From assembly GCF_003344885.1 (NCBI RefSeq), contig NZ_CP031155.1, positions 2,621,327-2,685,326 on the forward strand: a DNA stretch of 64,000 nt, given 5' to 3'. The DNA is from Altererythrobacter sp. ZODW24 (GTDB taxonomy: Bacteria; Pseudomonadota; Alphaproteobacteria; Sphingomonadales; Sphingomonadaceae). Below are positions 53,994-63,159 of the stretch, in pieces. The translations under genes and the position numbers were made by a program. Numbering within the stretch: position 1 is the first letter of the stretch; every line of letters begins with the position of its first letter. The notes beneath the pieces are model-generated. The model was not told the origin of the DNA. It saw nothing but the letters and a program-made list of their open reading frames with translations, and made no database searches.

Positions 53994-54779
53994 ATGCCCA
54001 TGATAGATTCGCGCATTATTCCGCTTTCAGGTGTTCACAATTTTCGCGATTATGGTGGTTATGCCAGCAGCGATGGCGGGCGGGTCAAAAGCGGCCTGCT
54101 GTTTCGCTCTGGCCAGCATCAGGAAGCGAGCGACCAAGACCTCGCCACAATCGATGCACTGGAATTGCGCCATGTGATCGACATGCGCGGCAATAGCGAG
54201 CGCCGATCATATCCGTGCCGCCGGAGTGACAATTTTCAGGGGCAGGTCGTGTTCTATGACGGCGAGACCGCCGCATTGGCTCCTCACGTCGAGGCTGCCC
54301 AAGGCGCGCTCGATGTCGCCACCGCGCACGCGAAGATGGAGCGGCTCTATTCACGCCTCCCATTCCGCGAGCCGTTGATTGCCGTTCTGCGGGATTACTT
54401 TGCCGCGCTGGCATCAGGCCAGGGCGCTAGTCTGGTTCACTGCCTTGCTGGCAAAGATCGCACAGGAATGGCCGTCGCTTTGGTCCATCACACGCTTGGC
54501 GTGCATCCTGATGATGCGATGGAGGACTTTCTCCTCACTAACACTGCCGGCAATATCGACGCGCGAATTGAGGCCGGTGCTGGTGCGATCCGCGAAAAGT
54601 GGGGGCCGCTGAGCGACGATACGATCCGCGTGTTGATGGGCGTTGATGCGCGTTATCTCGAGGCCGCGCGTGAGGCGCTGGTGGACGAGCATGGCTCTGC
54701 TGATGTGTTCTTGAAAGATGTGCTTGGCGTGGATGAAGCAATGCGTGCATCGCTGCGCTTGCATCTGATCGAATCCTGA
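53994..54779 (+). CDS. Tyrosine phosphatase-family protein
   Basis: A 261-residue dual-specificity-type phosphatase of the Y_phosphatase3 group. The P-loop is C150-x5-R156 (VHCLAGKDRTGMA), and GVHNFRDYGGY near residue 13 and LLFRSGQ are typical of the family. Starts at GTG 53964, ATG 53994 and ATG 54000 are possible; none has a clear ribosome binding site, and 53994 is a compromise. It has no signal peptide. The target is unknown: phosphoprotein or phosphoinositide-like. Confidence 0.85.
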   Translation: MPMIDSRIIPLSGVHNFRDYGGYASSDGGRVKSGLLFRSGQHQEASDQDLATIDALELRHVIDMRGNSERRSYPCRRSDNFQGQVVFYDGETAALAPHVEAAQGALDVATAHAKMERLYSRLPFREPLIAVLRDYFAALASGQGASLVHCLAGKDRTGMAVALVHHTLGVHPDDAMEDFLLTNTAGNIDARIEAGAGAIREKWGPLSDDTIRVLMGVDARYLEAAREALVDEHGSADVFLKDVLGVDEAMRASLRLHLIES

Positions 54780-54863
54780 CCAAGTTGGGGATAAGCGGTT
54801 TGCTCCACACGCCCCTCGCGGATAGAACCATCCGCTGAAACTTAACCTACGGAATCACGCATC

Positions 54864-55829
54864 ATGGCTACCCATAACACCCGCATGCTCATCGTTGGCT
54901 CCGGCCCAGCTGGCCTTTCCGCCGCAATTTATGCAGCGCGCGCCGGGATGGAACCGATTGTGGTGCAGGGTTTGCAGCCCGGCGGCCAGCTGACCATTAC
55001 GACCGACGTCGAGAACTATCCCGGCTTCCGTGATGTGGTGCAGGGCCCGTGGCTGATGGAAGAAATGCAAGCGCAGGCCGAGCATGTCGGCACGCGGATG
55101 ATCTGGGACACGATCACCGACATCAATATGGACAGCGGCTCACCCTTCCGCGCGGTTGGTGACAGCGGCGATGAATATATCGGCGACACGCTGGTGATCG
55201 CCACCGGAGCGCAGGCCAAATGGCTTGGCGCACCGGGTGAAGCCGACTTTAACGGCAAGGGTGTGTCAGCCTGCGCGACCTGCGATGGGTTCTTCTATCG
55301 CGGTAAGAAGATCGTGGTAATCGGCGGCGGCAACACTGCGGTCGAAGAGGCGTTGTATCTTACCAACCACTCGGACGATGTCACAATCATCCACCGCCGC
55401 GATGAATTTCGCGCGGAGAAGATCCTTCAAGACCGTGTGTTCGCCAATGAGAAGATTTCCGTGCTGTGGAACAAGACAGTCGAAGAATTTCTCGGCGATA
55501 GTACCGATGGCCTAACCGGACTGCGCCTCAAAGACACGCTGACCGGCGAGGAGAGCCATTTCGAAACCGAGGGCGCATTTGTCGCCATTGGCCACGCCCC
55601 GGCGACTGAACTCTTCAAGGGTAAGCTCGAAATGGACGATGGCGGTTATTTGATCGTCGAACCCGGCACACCGAAGACTGAGCTTCCCGGCGTGTTCGCT
55701 TGCGGTGATGTCATGGACCACGTCTACCGTCAGGCAGTGACGGCGGCGGGCACCGGCTGCATGGCCGCGCTCGACGCCGAACGTTTCCTGGCGACGCTGG
55801 AGTTTGAAAAGAAAGAAGCGGCCGAGTAA
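54864..55829 (+). CDS. trxB: Thioredoxin-disulfide reductase
   Basis: An NADPH- and FAD-dependent enzyme that reduces thioredoxin. The 321-residue protein has the FAD loop GSGPAGLSAAIY (12-23), the redox pair C137-A-T-C140 (SACATCDG), the NADPH loop GGGNTAVEEA and a C-terminal FAD motif (GVFACGDVMDHVYRQ). Length is typical. Confidence 0.96.
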   Translation: MATHNTRMLIVGSGPAGLSAAIYAARAGMEPIVVQGLQPGGQLTITTDVENYPGFRDVVQGPWLMEEMQAQAEHVGTRMIWDTITDINMDSGSPFRAVGDSGDEYIGDTLVIATGAQAKWLGAPGEADFNGKGVSACATCDGFFYRGKKIVVIGGGNTAVEEALYLTNHSDDVTIIHRRDEFRAEKILQDRVFANEKISVLWNKTVEEFLGDSTDGLTGLRLKDTLTGEESHFETEGAFVAIGHAPATELFKGKLEMDDGGYLIVEPGTPKTELPGVFACGDVMDHVYRQAVTAAGTGCMAALDAERFLATLEFEKKEAAE

Positions 55830-55830
55830 T

Positions 55831-55866
55831 TGGGCCGGCGGGCAGGGATTGCCTACCCGCCGCCCA
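55831..55866. terminator. Hairpin between trxB and MAPEG gene
   Basis: A stem of about 15 pairs: TGGGC/GCCCA outside and GGCGGG/CCCGCC plus AGG/CCT inside, with one bulge and one mismatch. It lies right after the trxB stop, between convergent genes. No T run follows on either strand, so it may stabilise 3' ends rather than terminate. Confidence 0.55.
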
Positions 55867-55870
55867 GACT

Positions 55871-56311
55871 TCAGAAAACGATCATCGCGGCTTTCACGAT
55901 CAGCCAGATCAATACGAGGCTGCTAAGCGCGAAGAGTACGAAGCGCACCATCACTCTGTTTGCAGTCGCTTGAACCAGCGAGTGAATGATGCGCAGCCCA
56001 ACATAGATCCACGCGATCAGAGCGTTTTGTCCATCGCCCGCACCGACCAGTGCAAGCACCAGAGCCACAGCATAAAACACGGTAGGTGCCTCGTGCAGAT
56101 GGTTGTAATTATGCGCTTTCCACTGGATATGATCTGGCAGGATACCATCCAGGGCACCGCCGGTTCCGCCGGTTAGCTTGGCCGGATCGAGATCGGGCTC
56201 TTTCTGCATCGCGGGGATGCGCGTGGCATACATCCATGCCCACATGACCATGGTCCAGATGGCCAATGCGACAACTGGCTGCAAAATTGCCATTCCGATT
56301 GTTTCATTCAT
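55871..56311 (-). CDS. MAPEG family membrane protein, copy 1
   Basis: A 146-residue protein with four membrane helices and the MAPEG pattern: WKAHNYNHLHEAPTVFYA in helix 2 and WIYVGLRIIHSLVQATANRV in helix 3. MAPEG proteins include glutathione transferases and peroxidases, but bacterial members are mostly uncharacterised. A close paralogue lies 15 bases upstream, and the two probably form one transcript. Confidence 0.9.
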   Translation of the reverse strand: MNETIGMAILQPVVALAIWTMVMWAWMYATRIPAMQKEPDLDPAKLTGGTGGALDGILPDHIQWKAHNYNHLHEAPTVFYAVALVLALVGAGDGQNALIAWIYVGLRIIHSLVQATANRVMVRFVLFALSSLVLIWLIVKAAMIVF

Positions 56312-56326
56312 GCGATTGCTCCGACT

Positions 56327-56761
56327 TTAAAGTTGTAGTGTGACGATAACCGCGCGAACCGCGAGAACGGTCAACGCCAGGCTCGACAGTACGAAGATCA
56401 GGAAGCGGACGGAAACCTTGTTTACCGTGGCTTGGTAAATCGAATGCACAATCCGCAGCCCGACATAGATCCAAGCCAGCAAGACGTCGATTGCGCCCGC
56501 GCCGGTGAGCGCAAGGATAACTACGGCCGGGTAGAAGATTGTCGGCTGTTCCATCAGATGTGCGTAATTATGCGCTTTCCATTGGATATTATCCGGAATC
56601 ACACCGTCGAGATCTTGTCCGCGGCCGCCAGCCTTGGCCTCGCTCAAACCCCCGCCGCTCGCTTTCTTGATTGCCGGAAGGCGCGTGAAGGCCATCCAAT
56701 ACAGCATCACCAGTGACCATAGGACCAGCACAGCGGCTGGCGCGAGCATTTGCGCTAACAT
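56327..56761 (-). CDS. MAPEG family membrane protein, copy 2
   Basis: A 144-residue paralogue of the preceding protein, with the same core (IQWKAHNYAHLMEQPT, WIYVGLRIVHSIYQATVNKV) and the same Arg/Asn residues. The N-terminal cytoplasmic loop differs (KKASGGGLSEAKAGG). It is the first of the two copies in transcription order, with a 63-base gap to the dehydratase-like gene upstream. The two may form hetero-oligomers. Confidence 0.9.
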   Translation of the reverse strand: MLAQMLAPAAVLVLWSLVMLYWMAFTRLPAIKKASGGGLSEAKAGGRGQDLDGVIPDNIQWKAHNYAHLMEQPTIFYPAVVILALTGAGAIDVLLAWIYVGLRIVHSIYQATVNKVSVRFLIFVLSSLALTVLAVRAVIVTLQL

Positions 56762-56824
56762 CTCATTCCCCCAAAATTCTTACTGAGAAACCTGCGGGGC
56801 GGCTGACGGATTGTCAATTGCAAC

Positions 56825-57787
56825 CTAGTCTGAAGAACTGATGACCGCGGCGAACTTTGCCGGGTCGACATTGCCGCCCGTCAGCATGATTACCGTGTTT
56901 TCATCCAGTTCTACCTTACCCGCTAATGCCGCTGCTAAAGCTGCGGCCCCGCCCGGTTCGAGCACTAACTTGAGGTTGGCGAAGGCAAAGCGTTGGGCGG
57001 CGCGGACTTCGGCATCGCTGATTGTCGTTCCGGGGGATGCCCGCTCCTTGAGAACTGCCCAGTTCACTGGCGCTGTGCTGAGCGCTTGCAGCGCGTCGCA
57101 GGACGTAGGCGGCGGATTATCTTCTACGGCGAGGATTTCCCCTGCCGCGAGACTGCGTGTCACATCGTCCCAGCCTTCCGGCTCGACTGGGTAAATCACG
57201 GATGACGGGCAGGCGAGGGCCAATCCGGCGGTCAGCCCTCCGCCAGCGCAGCAGACCACGATGGATGAAGGTTCGCGCCCCATTTGCTCGGCAATCTCGA
57301 TACCGGCGCTGCCTTGGCCTTCGATAACCCAAGGGTCGGCATAGGCATGTACCAGCACAGCGCCGGTTTCAGCGCAGAGCGTTTGGGAAATTGCATCGCG
57401 GTCTTCGCCGGGCCGCTGGTAGATCACAATATCGGCGCCCATTGCGCGGGTCGCTTCGAGCTTCATTTGCGGAGCGTCATGCGGCATCACGATACGGGCA
57501 GAGATGCCCAGCTTCCGCGCCGCCCATGCGACTCCTTGGGCATGATTGCCGCTCGACACGCCGACAACCCCGCGCGTCCGCTCCTCTGCGGTCAACTCGC
57601 TCAGCCGGTTCCACGCGCCGCGAATTTTGAAGGCACCGATGGGTTGCAGGTTTTCAGCCTTTACCCAGCAGTGGACGCCGCGAATTTCGACAGGGAGCAG
57701 AGGAGTTGGCGGCAGGATTGCGGCGACCTTTTCGGCGGCGCGCAAAACTCCGTTACGGGTCGGATCGCGGGGGCTTTCTTGAAACAT
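56825..57787 (-). CDS. PLP enzyme, threonine dehydratase/serine racemase type
   Basis: A 320-residue fold-type II PLP enzyme. Schiff-base Lys54 lies in PIGAFKIRGAWN, the substrate loop is SSGNHAQG and the phosphate-binding loop CAGGGLTAG. It has only the catalytic domain: the C-terminal ACT-like regulatory domain of biosynthetic IlvA is missing, which suggests a catabolic threonine ammonia-lyase, serine racemase or hydroxyaspartate dehydratase. The sequence alone does not separate these. It is divergent from the carboxynorspermidine gene. Confidence 0.88.
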   Translation of the reverse strand: MFQESPRDPTRNGVLRAAEKVAAILPPTPLLPVEIRGVHCWVKAENLQPIGAFKIRGAWNRLSELTAEERTRGVVGVSSGNHAQGVAWAARKLGISARIVMPHDAPQMKLEATRAMGADIVIYQRPGEDRDAISQTLCAETGAVLVHAYADPWVIEGQGSAGIEIAEQMGREPSSIVVCCAGGGLTAGLALACPSSVIYPVEPEGWDDVTRSLAAGEILAVEDNPPPTSCDALQALSTAPVNWAVLKERASPGTTISDAEVRAAQRFAFANLKLVLEPGGAAALAAALAGKVELDENTVIMLTGGNVDPAKFAAVISSSD

Positions 57788-57846
57788 TATTACCGACTAA
57801 TGCGTTCGTAGAAAAACACCAATCCCAATTCCGGTTCGGAGCAATC

Positions 57847-59058
57847 ATGTCTACAATTCTGGTCATCGGCGCAGGCGGCGTCAGCTCGGTCGCAGTTCAC
57901 AAAATGGCCATGAACGCCGCAATATTTAGCGACATTCACCTCGCTAGCCGGACGAAGAGCAAGTGCGACGCTATTGCCGACAGTGTGAAGGATCGCACGG
58001 GGCAGGGCGTGCCTACGTACGAAATCGACGCGGAAGAAGTGCCCGCGATGGTCAACCTCATCCGCAAGATTCAGCCGTCGCTCGTGGTCAATCTTGCGCT
58101 GCCCTATCAAGACCTGCCGATCATGGATGCCTGTCTGGAGGCGAGCGTGAGCTACCTCGACACGGCGAATTACGAGCCCAAGGACGAGGCCAAGTTCGAA
58201 TATCACTGGCAATGGGCTTATCACGACCGTTTCAAGGACGCGGGCCTGATGGCGCTGCTCGGCTCCGGTTTCGATCCCGGCGTGACCAGCGTTTTCACCA
58301 TGTGGCTGAAGAAGCATAAGCTGAAAACCATCCGTCAGCTCGATATTCTCGACTGCAATGGCGGCGATCATGGTCAGGCGTTTGCGACCAACTTCAACCC
58401 AGAAATCAACATCCGCGAAGTTACCGCAGCGGCGCGGCACTGGGAGAACGGCGAGTTCGTCGAAACCCCAGCGCTCAGCACAAAAGTCGAATTCGACTTC
58501 GAAGCTGTCGGCACCAAGAATATGTATATGATGTATCACGAGGAGCTCGAAAGCCTGTCCAAGTTCATTCCCGAGCTTGAGCGTGGCCGCTTCTGGATGA
58601 CCTTCGGTGACGAGTATATCAAGCACCTGACTGTGCTGCAGAATGTCGGCATGACCGGCATCGATCCGATCAAATATCAGGGCCAGGAAATCATCCCCCT
58701 GCAATTCCTCGCCGCCGTATTGCCGAAGCCTGAAACGCTTGGCGAAACAACCAAGGGCAAGACCAACATCGGCGTCATCGCGACCGGTGAAGCGCTCGAC
58801 GGATCAGGTGAGAAGACGTTCTACATCAACAATATCTGCGACCACGAAGATGCTTACGAGGAAACCGGCAACCAAGCCGTTAGCTATACCACCGGCGTCC
58901 CCGCAATGATCGGCAGCGCAATGATGCTGACCGGCAAATGGTCGGGTGATGGCGTGTTCAACATGGAACAGATGGACCCCGATCCCTTCATGGACATGCT
59001 GAACGATCACGGCCTGCCGTGGAATGTGAAGGAAATGGACGGGCCTGTCGGGTTCTGA
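57847..59058 (+). CDS. Carboxynorspermidine dehydrogenase (saccharopine dehydrogenase family)
   Basis: A 403-residue NADPH enzyme with GAGGVSSVAVHK at the N-terminus. It resembles carboxynorspermidine/carboxyspermidine dehydrogenase, which condenses a diamine with aspartate semialdehyde. The neighbouring nspC-type decarboxylase (60587) and ornithine/lysine decarboxylase (63160) make a polyamine role much more likely than lysine metabolism. GAGCAATC precedes ATG 57847; the longer frame from 57706 overlaps the divergent dehydratase gene. It ends four bases from the convergent serine hydrolase. Confidence 0.9.
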   Translation: MSTILVIGAGGVSSVAVHKMAMNAAIFSDIHLASRTKSKCDAIADSVKDRTGQGVPTYEIDAEEVPAMVNLIRKIQPSLVVNLALPYQDLPIMDACLEASVSYLDTANYEPKDEAKFEYHWQWAYHDRFKDAGLMALLGSGFDPGVTSVFTMWLKKHKLKTIRQLDILDCNGGDHGQAFATNFNPEINIREVTAAARHWENGEFVETPALSTKVEFDFEAVGTKNMYMMYHEELESLSKFIPELERGRFWMTFGDEYIKHLTVLQNVGMTGIDPIKYQGQEIIPLQFLAAVLPKPETLGETTKGKTNIGVIATGEALDGSGEKTFYINNICDHEDAYEETGNQAVSYTTGVPAMIGSAMMLTGKWSGDGVFNMEQMDPDPFMDMLNDHGLPWNVKEMDGPVGF

Positions 59059-59061
59059 AAC

Positions 59062-60492
59062 CTAGTTGGCCTTGGCTTTGCCACTGTAAGCAACGCCGAG
59101 CCTGAATACGGCCCAGAGTACACCCAGCACAGCGGCGGCGGGCAATATTAAACCAGTATCGGGCTGAAATAGCCGGATCGTGGCCATTGATGCTCCGAAG
59201 AACTTCGGCACTACGAAGACAATGAACCCTGCCGCGACTATGGTGGTCAGTAACGGGAACCACAGGCTGAACTGACCGAAAGCCCCTGACTTGGCGCGCA
59301 ACTTCGCACGCTGACGCCATGCCCATGCCATGCATAGCAAGTATACGACGGGGAGCAGCGCGAGGCCGATGAACATGGCTTTTTGCCAGAAACGGCTCGC
59401 TTCGCCTGCGTAGTCTAGCCCGATTGCTCTGGCAGTTACGCCATTGCGGAGCTGGATTGTCTCTCCGAAGCCGATCCCGCTACCGGCGTTGACCAGAACA
59501 ACCACGCCCTTGTTCTGTGAAGGAACCATCGTTGCCAGCGCTTCAAAACCGGGGCTGGATCCTGAGTGGGAGACCGTCCCTTGCTCGGTATCGATGAACC
59601 AGCCGAGGCCATAAAATGGCGACACATCGCTGGCCGGGCTCATCATCGCGGCTTTGCCTTCCGCGCTCAAGACATCGTCTTCGCCATTCATCATCATCTG
59701 CATGTAGAGCGCCAGATCGTTGGCGCTTGCGATAGTGCCTCCCTGCGGGGCTGAGCCGCGATGTGTTTTGGTGTCGCTCAATGGGCGCTTGGACCCGAAC
59801 CAAGGCCGGTGACCAATTGCCATCCCGTCATGGCTCTTGCCGTCGGCGACGAAGCTGTTCGTCATGCCGACCGGTTCCAGAATGTTGGCTTTGACGTAAC
59901 TCTGGAAATCCTGCCCGCTGACCACTTCGATCAAGCGGCCGAGCAGCTTGTAATTATTGTTGGAATATTCCCATTTGGTTCCTGGAGCGGAGTCAGGCGA
60001 GAGCTTGGCGATCTGAGCTGCCTGATGCGCCAGCACATCGTCACCGCCTTCGACATTATTGTGCGAGACGTTGCCTTGATACGTCGAGAATCCGCTGGTG
60101 TGGCTGAGCAATTGCCGAATAGTGATCGCGCTGGATGGGCTGCCTGAAAACTCGGTAAGATCTTGCGATAGTTCGGCATCCAATTCGACTTTGCCAGCTT
60201 CAACCAATTGCATCACGGCCAGCGCGGTGAAGCTCTTGGATACCGAGCCGATGATGAAAGGAGTGTCGGGGGTAAGCGCATCATCGCCCCCGGCTTTGAT
60301 AACACCGCGAGCGCCTGCCTCGGCAAGCTCGCCATCCGTAACCACGGCGTAAACCAGCCCGGGAGCGCCTGATGCGGGCATCTCGTCGTCGATGAAATCG
60401 CTTATCGATCCGCTGGGTACACTGGCTTGCAGTGAAGCGCTGAGCGCGAGAGCTAAGATAGTTAGGATTCGCCGCAAAAGTAATTCCCTCAT
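59062..60492 (-). CDS. Beta-lactamase-family serine hydrolase with membrane tail
   Basis: A 476-residue protein. Signal peptide residues 1-24 are followed by a class C beta-lactamase/penicillin-binding domain with S83-V-S-K86 (GSVSKSF), YSNNNYK as the YxN motif and SHSGSSPG replacing KTG. Three membrane helices fill the last 110 residues or so. This architecture is typical of PbpX/FmtA-like esterases that act on wall polymers or D-amino acid peptides outside the cell. A longer frame upstream to 60813 is rejected because the signal peptide starts at ATG 60492. It is divergent from the polyamine decarboxylase gene. Confidence 0.87.
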   Translation of the reverse strand: MRELLLRRILTILALALSASLQASVPSGSISDFIDDEMPASGAPGLVYAVVTDGELAEAGARGVIKAGGDDALTPDTPFIIGSVSKSFTALAVMQLVEAGKVELDAELSQDLTEFSGSPSSAITIRQLLSHTSGFSTYQGNVSHNNVEGGDDVLAHQAAQIAKLSPDSAPGTKWEYSNNNYKLLGRLIEVVSGQDFQSYVKANILEPVGMTNSFVADGKSHDGMAIGHRPWFGSKRPLSDTKTHRGSAPQGGTIASANDLALYMQMMMNGEDDVLSAEGKAAMMSPASDVSPFYGLGWFIDTEQGTVSHSGSSPGFEALATMVPSQNKGVVVLVNAGSGIGFGETIQLRNGVTARAIGLDYAGEASRFWQKAMFIGLALLPVVYLLCMAWAWRQRAKLRAKSGAFGQFSLWFPLLTTIVAAGFIVFVVPKFFGASMATIRLFQPDTGLILPAAAVLGVLWAVFRLGVAYSGKAKAN

Positions 60493-60586
60493 CCATGACC
60501 CGCAGGAACTATCAGGGATAGTCCGGTGGCCGGTCAAGGGCGGTGAGTCGATGACTTTGCTCCGGATTGGTTTTAAGGGGCCGCTT

Positions 60587-61771
60587 ATGACGATGGAAAC
60601 GAAGGCCGGCGATCCCGGCGCATTTGCCCAATTTGACCTCAATCGCGTGGATAGTCCGTCCTTCGTGGTGGATGCCGCCAAACTGCGCGAAAATCTGCGC
60701 ATTCTGGCCGATGTCCGTGACCGGGCCGGTATCAAAGTATTGGGTGCGCTGAAGGCATTTTCCATGTGGCCGGTCGCGCCGATTATTGGCGAGTATCTCG
60801 ACGGGGTGTGCACATCGGGCCTTTGGGAGGCGCTGCTGGCGGGCGAGTATTACGATGGCGAGATCGCGACCTATTGCGCGGCTTACAAGCCGGAGGATCT
60901 GGATGAAATTTGCCGCCTGTCCGATCACATCATCTTTAACTCGCCCCAGCAGATCATGCGGGCCAGCGCGATCCTTGAAAACTCGCGGATGCGGGGCAAT
61001 GATTTCAGCATCGGCCTGCGGATCAATCCAATGCATGCGACCGGCGAAGTCACGCGCTATGATCCATGCGCGCCGCATTCGCGCCTCGGGTTCCCGATTG
61101 ACCAATTGCAGGCCGAGCATCTTGAGGGTGTCGATGGCATCCACTTCCACACTTTGTGCGAACAGACACTCGAGCCGCTTAAGGAAACCTGGGATAAGGT
61201 GTTCGATCACATCGAACCCTATTTCGATCAGCTGCAATGGCTCAATTTTGGTGGCGGTCATCACATCACCCGCGCCGATTATCAGCGCGACGAGCTGGTG
61301 GAGTTCTTGCAGGATGTGAAAGACGACACAGATTGCGAGATATATCTTGAGCCGGGCGAAGCTGTCGCTCTCGATGCAGGTATTCTAGTCGGCACAATCC
61401 TCGACAGTCACTGGAACGGTATGCCGCTGGCGATCACCGATGTTTCGGCGACCTGCCATATGCCTGACGTGATCGAGGCACCTTATCGCCCAGCGATGTT
61501 GGGCGAGGAACAGGGCGGCGCTGGCAAACCTGTCCGTCTGGGCGGGCCGTCGTGCCTCGCTGGTGACGTTATCGGTGACTACTTGCTGCCGATGGAATGC
61601 CAGCCCGGCGCGCGCTTCGCGTTTCTGGATCAGGCGCATTATTCCATGGTCAAGACGACGACCTTTAACGGCGTTCCGCTGCCATCGATTTGGTTATGGG
61701 ACAGCGAGACTGATACGCTCGAACAGGTCCGCAAGTTCGGCTACAGAGATTTTCGCGACCGGCTCGGCTAA
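60587..61771 (+). CDS. nspC: Carboxynorspermidine decarboxylase
   Basis: A 394-residue fold-type III PLP enzyme that decarboxylates carboxynorspermidine or carboxyspermidine. The PLP lysine is Lys56 (LGALKAFS). Further conserved blocks are FHTLCEQ, NFGGGHH, the EPGEA phosphate site and GPSCLAGDV with the catalytic Cys. AAGGGG lies seven bases before ATG 60587; an in-frame ATG at 60551 has no such signal. The pathway partner is the dehydrogenase at 57847. Confidence 0.92.
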   Translation: MTMETKAGDPGAFAQFDLNRVDSPSFVVDAAKLRENLRILADVRDRAGIKVLGALKAFSMWPVAPIIGEYLDGVCTSGLWEALLAGEYYDGEIATYCAAYKPEDLDEICRLSDHIIFNSPQQIMRASAILENSRMRGNDFSIGLRINPMHATGEVTRYDPCAPHSRLGFPIDQLQAEHLEGVDGIHFHTLCEQTLEPLKETWDKVFDHIEPYFDQLQWLNFGGGHHITRADYQRDELVEFLQDVKDDTDCEIYLEPGEAVALDAGILVGTILDSHWNGMPLAITDVSATCHMPDVIEAPYRPAMLGEEQGGAGKPVRLGGPSCLAGDVIGDYLLPMECQPGARFAFLDQAHYSMVKTTTFNGVPLPSIWLWDSETDTLEQVRKFGYRDFRDRLG

Positions 61772-61795
61772 GGTTGCCGCAATGGGGGAATTGCA

Positions 61796-63046
61796 ATGAC
61801 TGACGGAACCGAGTTTGACGGCGTGAACAGCGATCCGGTGACTATGGGCTGGATGCAAGGCGCTCCTGTGCCGCAAGAACGGCTGATCAATCCCGATCAC
61901 GCTGACCACATGCGCTTCCCGAAAACGCGCTGGGCCTTCTCCAACATGCGCAAATTTGTGCCGACTGCGCGGATTGGCCGGGGCGAGGGGCCTGCTTCGG
62001 CGCTGCTATTTGCTCTGCGTGATGATTTAGACAGCCTGCCGGTCACGCCGCTGGGCGGTAGCACGCCCATGCGGCTCGACGAATCCCTGACCGCCAACTT
62101 TACCGATGGCTTTCTGGTTATGCATCGCGGCGAAGTAGTCTTTGAACGCTACTTCGGCGTGTCCGGATCCGCGACCACCCATATCGCATTTTCGATCACT
62201 AAGAGCTTCTACGGCACGATTGCCGAAATACTGGTGGAGGAAGGCAAGCTCGATCCGGCAAAGACCGTGGCGCATTACCTGCCGGAATTGACAGAAAGCG
62301 GTTTCGGCGACGCCAGCGTGCGCGATGTGCTGGATATGCGGACCGCGCTCGACTGGTCGGAAGTCTATGACGACAACGACTCCGATATCATCAAATTCTC
62401 TGCAGCCGTGCGGATGGTCCCGCGTCACCTGGACTATTCGGGGGCGAACGATATGTATTCTTACCTGCCGAGCGTAAAGCGCGACCACGGCAGCGAGCAT
62501 GGCGATATGTATAATTATCGCACTGTAAACACCGAAGTGATCGGCTGGCTGATCGGGCGGATCGAAGGCAAGTCCACGGACAAGGTGTTGTCAGAACGGA
62601 TTTGGCAACCGCTCGGCATGGAGATGGATGCGGACATCATTTGCGACCCCGCGCTCGTGCCATTTGCAGGGGGAGGGATGAACCCGTGCCTGCGCGATAT
62701 GGCACGGTTTGGCGAAATGATGCGCTGTGGAGGCTCCTATGATGGACGGCGGGTCGTGTCCAAGACCGTGGTGGAGCGCATCACCGCAGGTTCCGGTCAT
62801 CCCGGAATGCACCGCGATGATTACCCCAGCCTGCCCGGCTTCGATTACAGCAGTCAGTGGTGGCATATGAATGATGATCATGGGTGCTTCACCGCGCGCG
62901 GCATTCATGGACAAGCGATCTGGATCGACCCGGCGGCGGAGATGGTGATTGCGCGCTTTGCGTCCATGCCGGTGGCGGCCAATCCGGCGAGTGATCCGCT
63001 GTCTTTGGCAACCTATCGTGCGGTTGCCGAGCATTTGATGGGATAG
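61796..63046 (+). CDS. Cytoplasmic serine hydrolase, beta-lactamase/NylB-like
   Basis: A 416-residue hydrolase with S133-I-T-K136 (FSITKSF), a tyrosine-containing YNYRTVN block around 239-245 and GIHGQ in place of KTG. The pattern matches 6-aminohexanoate-dimer hydrolase-like members of the penicillin-binding superfamily. It lacks a signal peptide, unlike the hydrolase at 59062. GGGGGAA precedes ATG 61796, 24 bases after nspC, so the two are probably cotranscribed. The substrate is unknown; an amide or ester is expected. Confidence 0.87.
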   Translation: MTDGTEFDGVNSDPVTMGWMQGAPVPQERLINPDHADHMRFPKTRWAFSNMRKFVPTARIGRGEGPASALLFALRDDLDSLPVTPLGGSTPMRLDESLTANFTDGFLVMHRGEVVFERYFGVSGSATTHIAFSITKSFYGTIAEILVEEGKLDPAKTVAHYLPELTESGFGDASVRDVLDMRTALDWSEVYDDNDSDIIKFSAAVRMVPRHLDYSGANDMYSYLPSVKRDHGSEHGDMYNYRTVNTEVIGWLIGRIEGKSTDKVLSERIWQPLGMEMDADIICDPALVPFAGGGMNPCLRDMARFGEMMRCGGSYDGRRVVSKTVVERITAGSGHPGMHRDDYPSLPGFDYSSQWWHMNDDHGCFTARGIHGQAIWIDPAAEMVIARFASMPVAANPASDPLSLATYRAVAEHLMG

Positions 63047-63159
63047 TTTTTTAGGCTTCGCAAACGCAGCAATTTCGTTTGAAGTTTTGTATCTAGCGAC
63101 TATATGCGCGCTTCGTTTAGAAGCCTTTTCAAACCAGATTGTTCAGGGGGTCCCTTGAG

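Noticed and set aside
57790-58704. 304-codon minus-strand frame across the carboxynorspermidine dehydrogenase gene
   Set aside because: It is antisense to a gene supported by family motifs and pathway neighbours.
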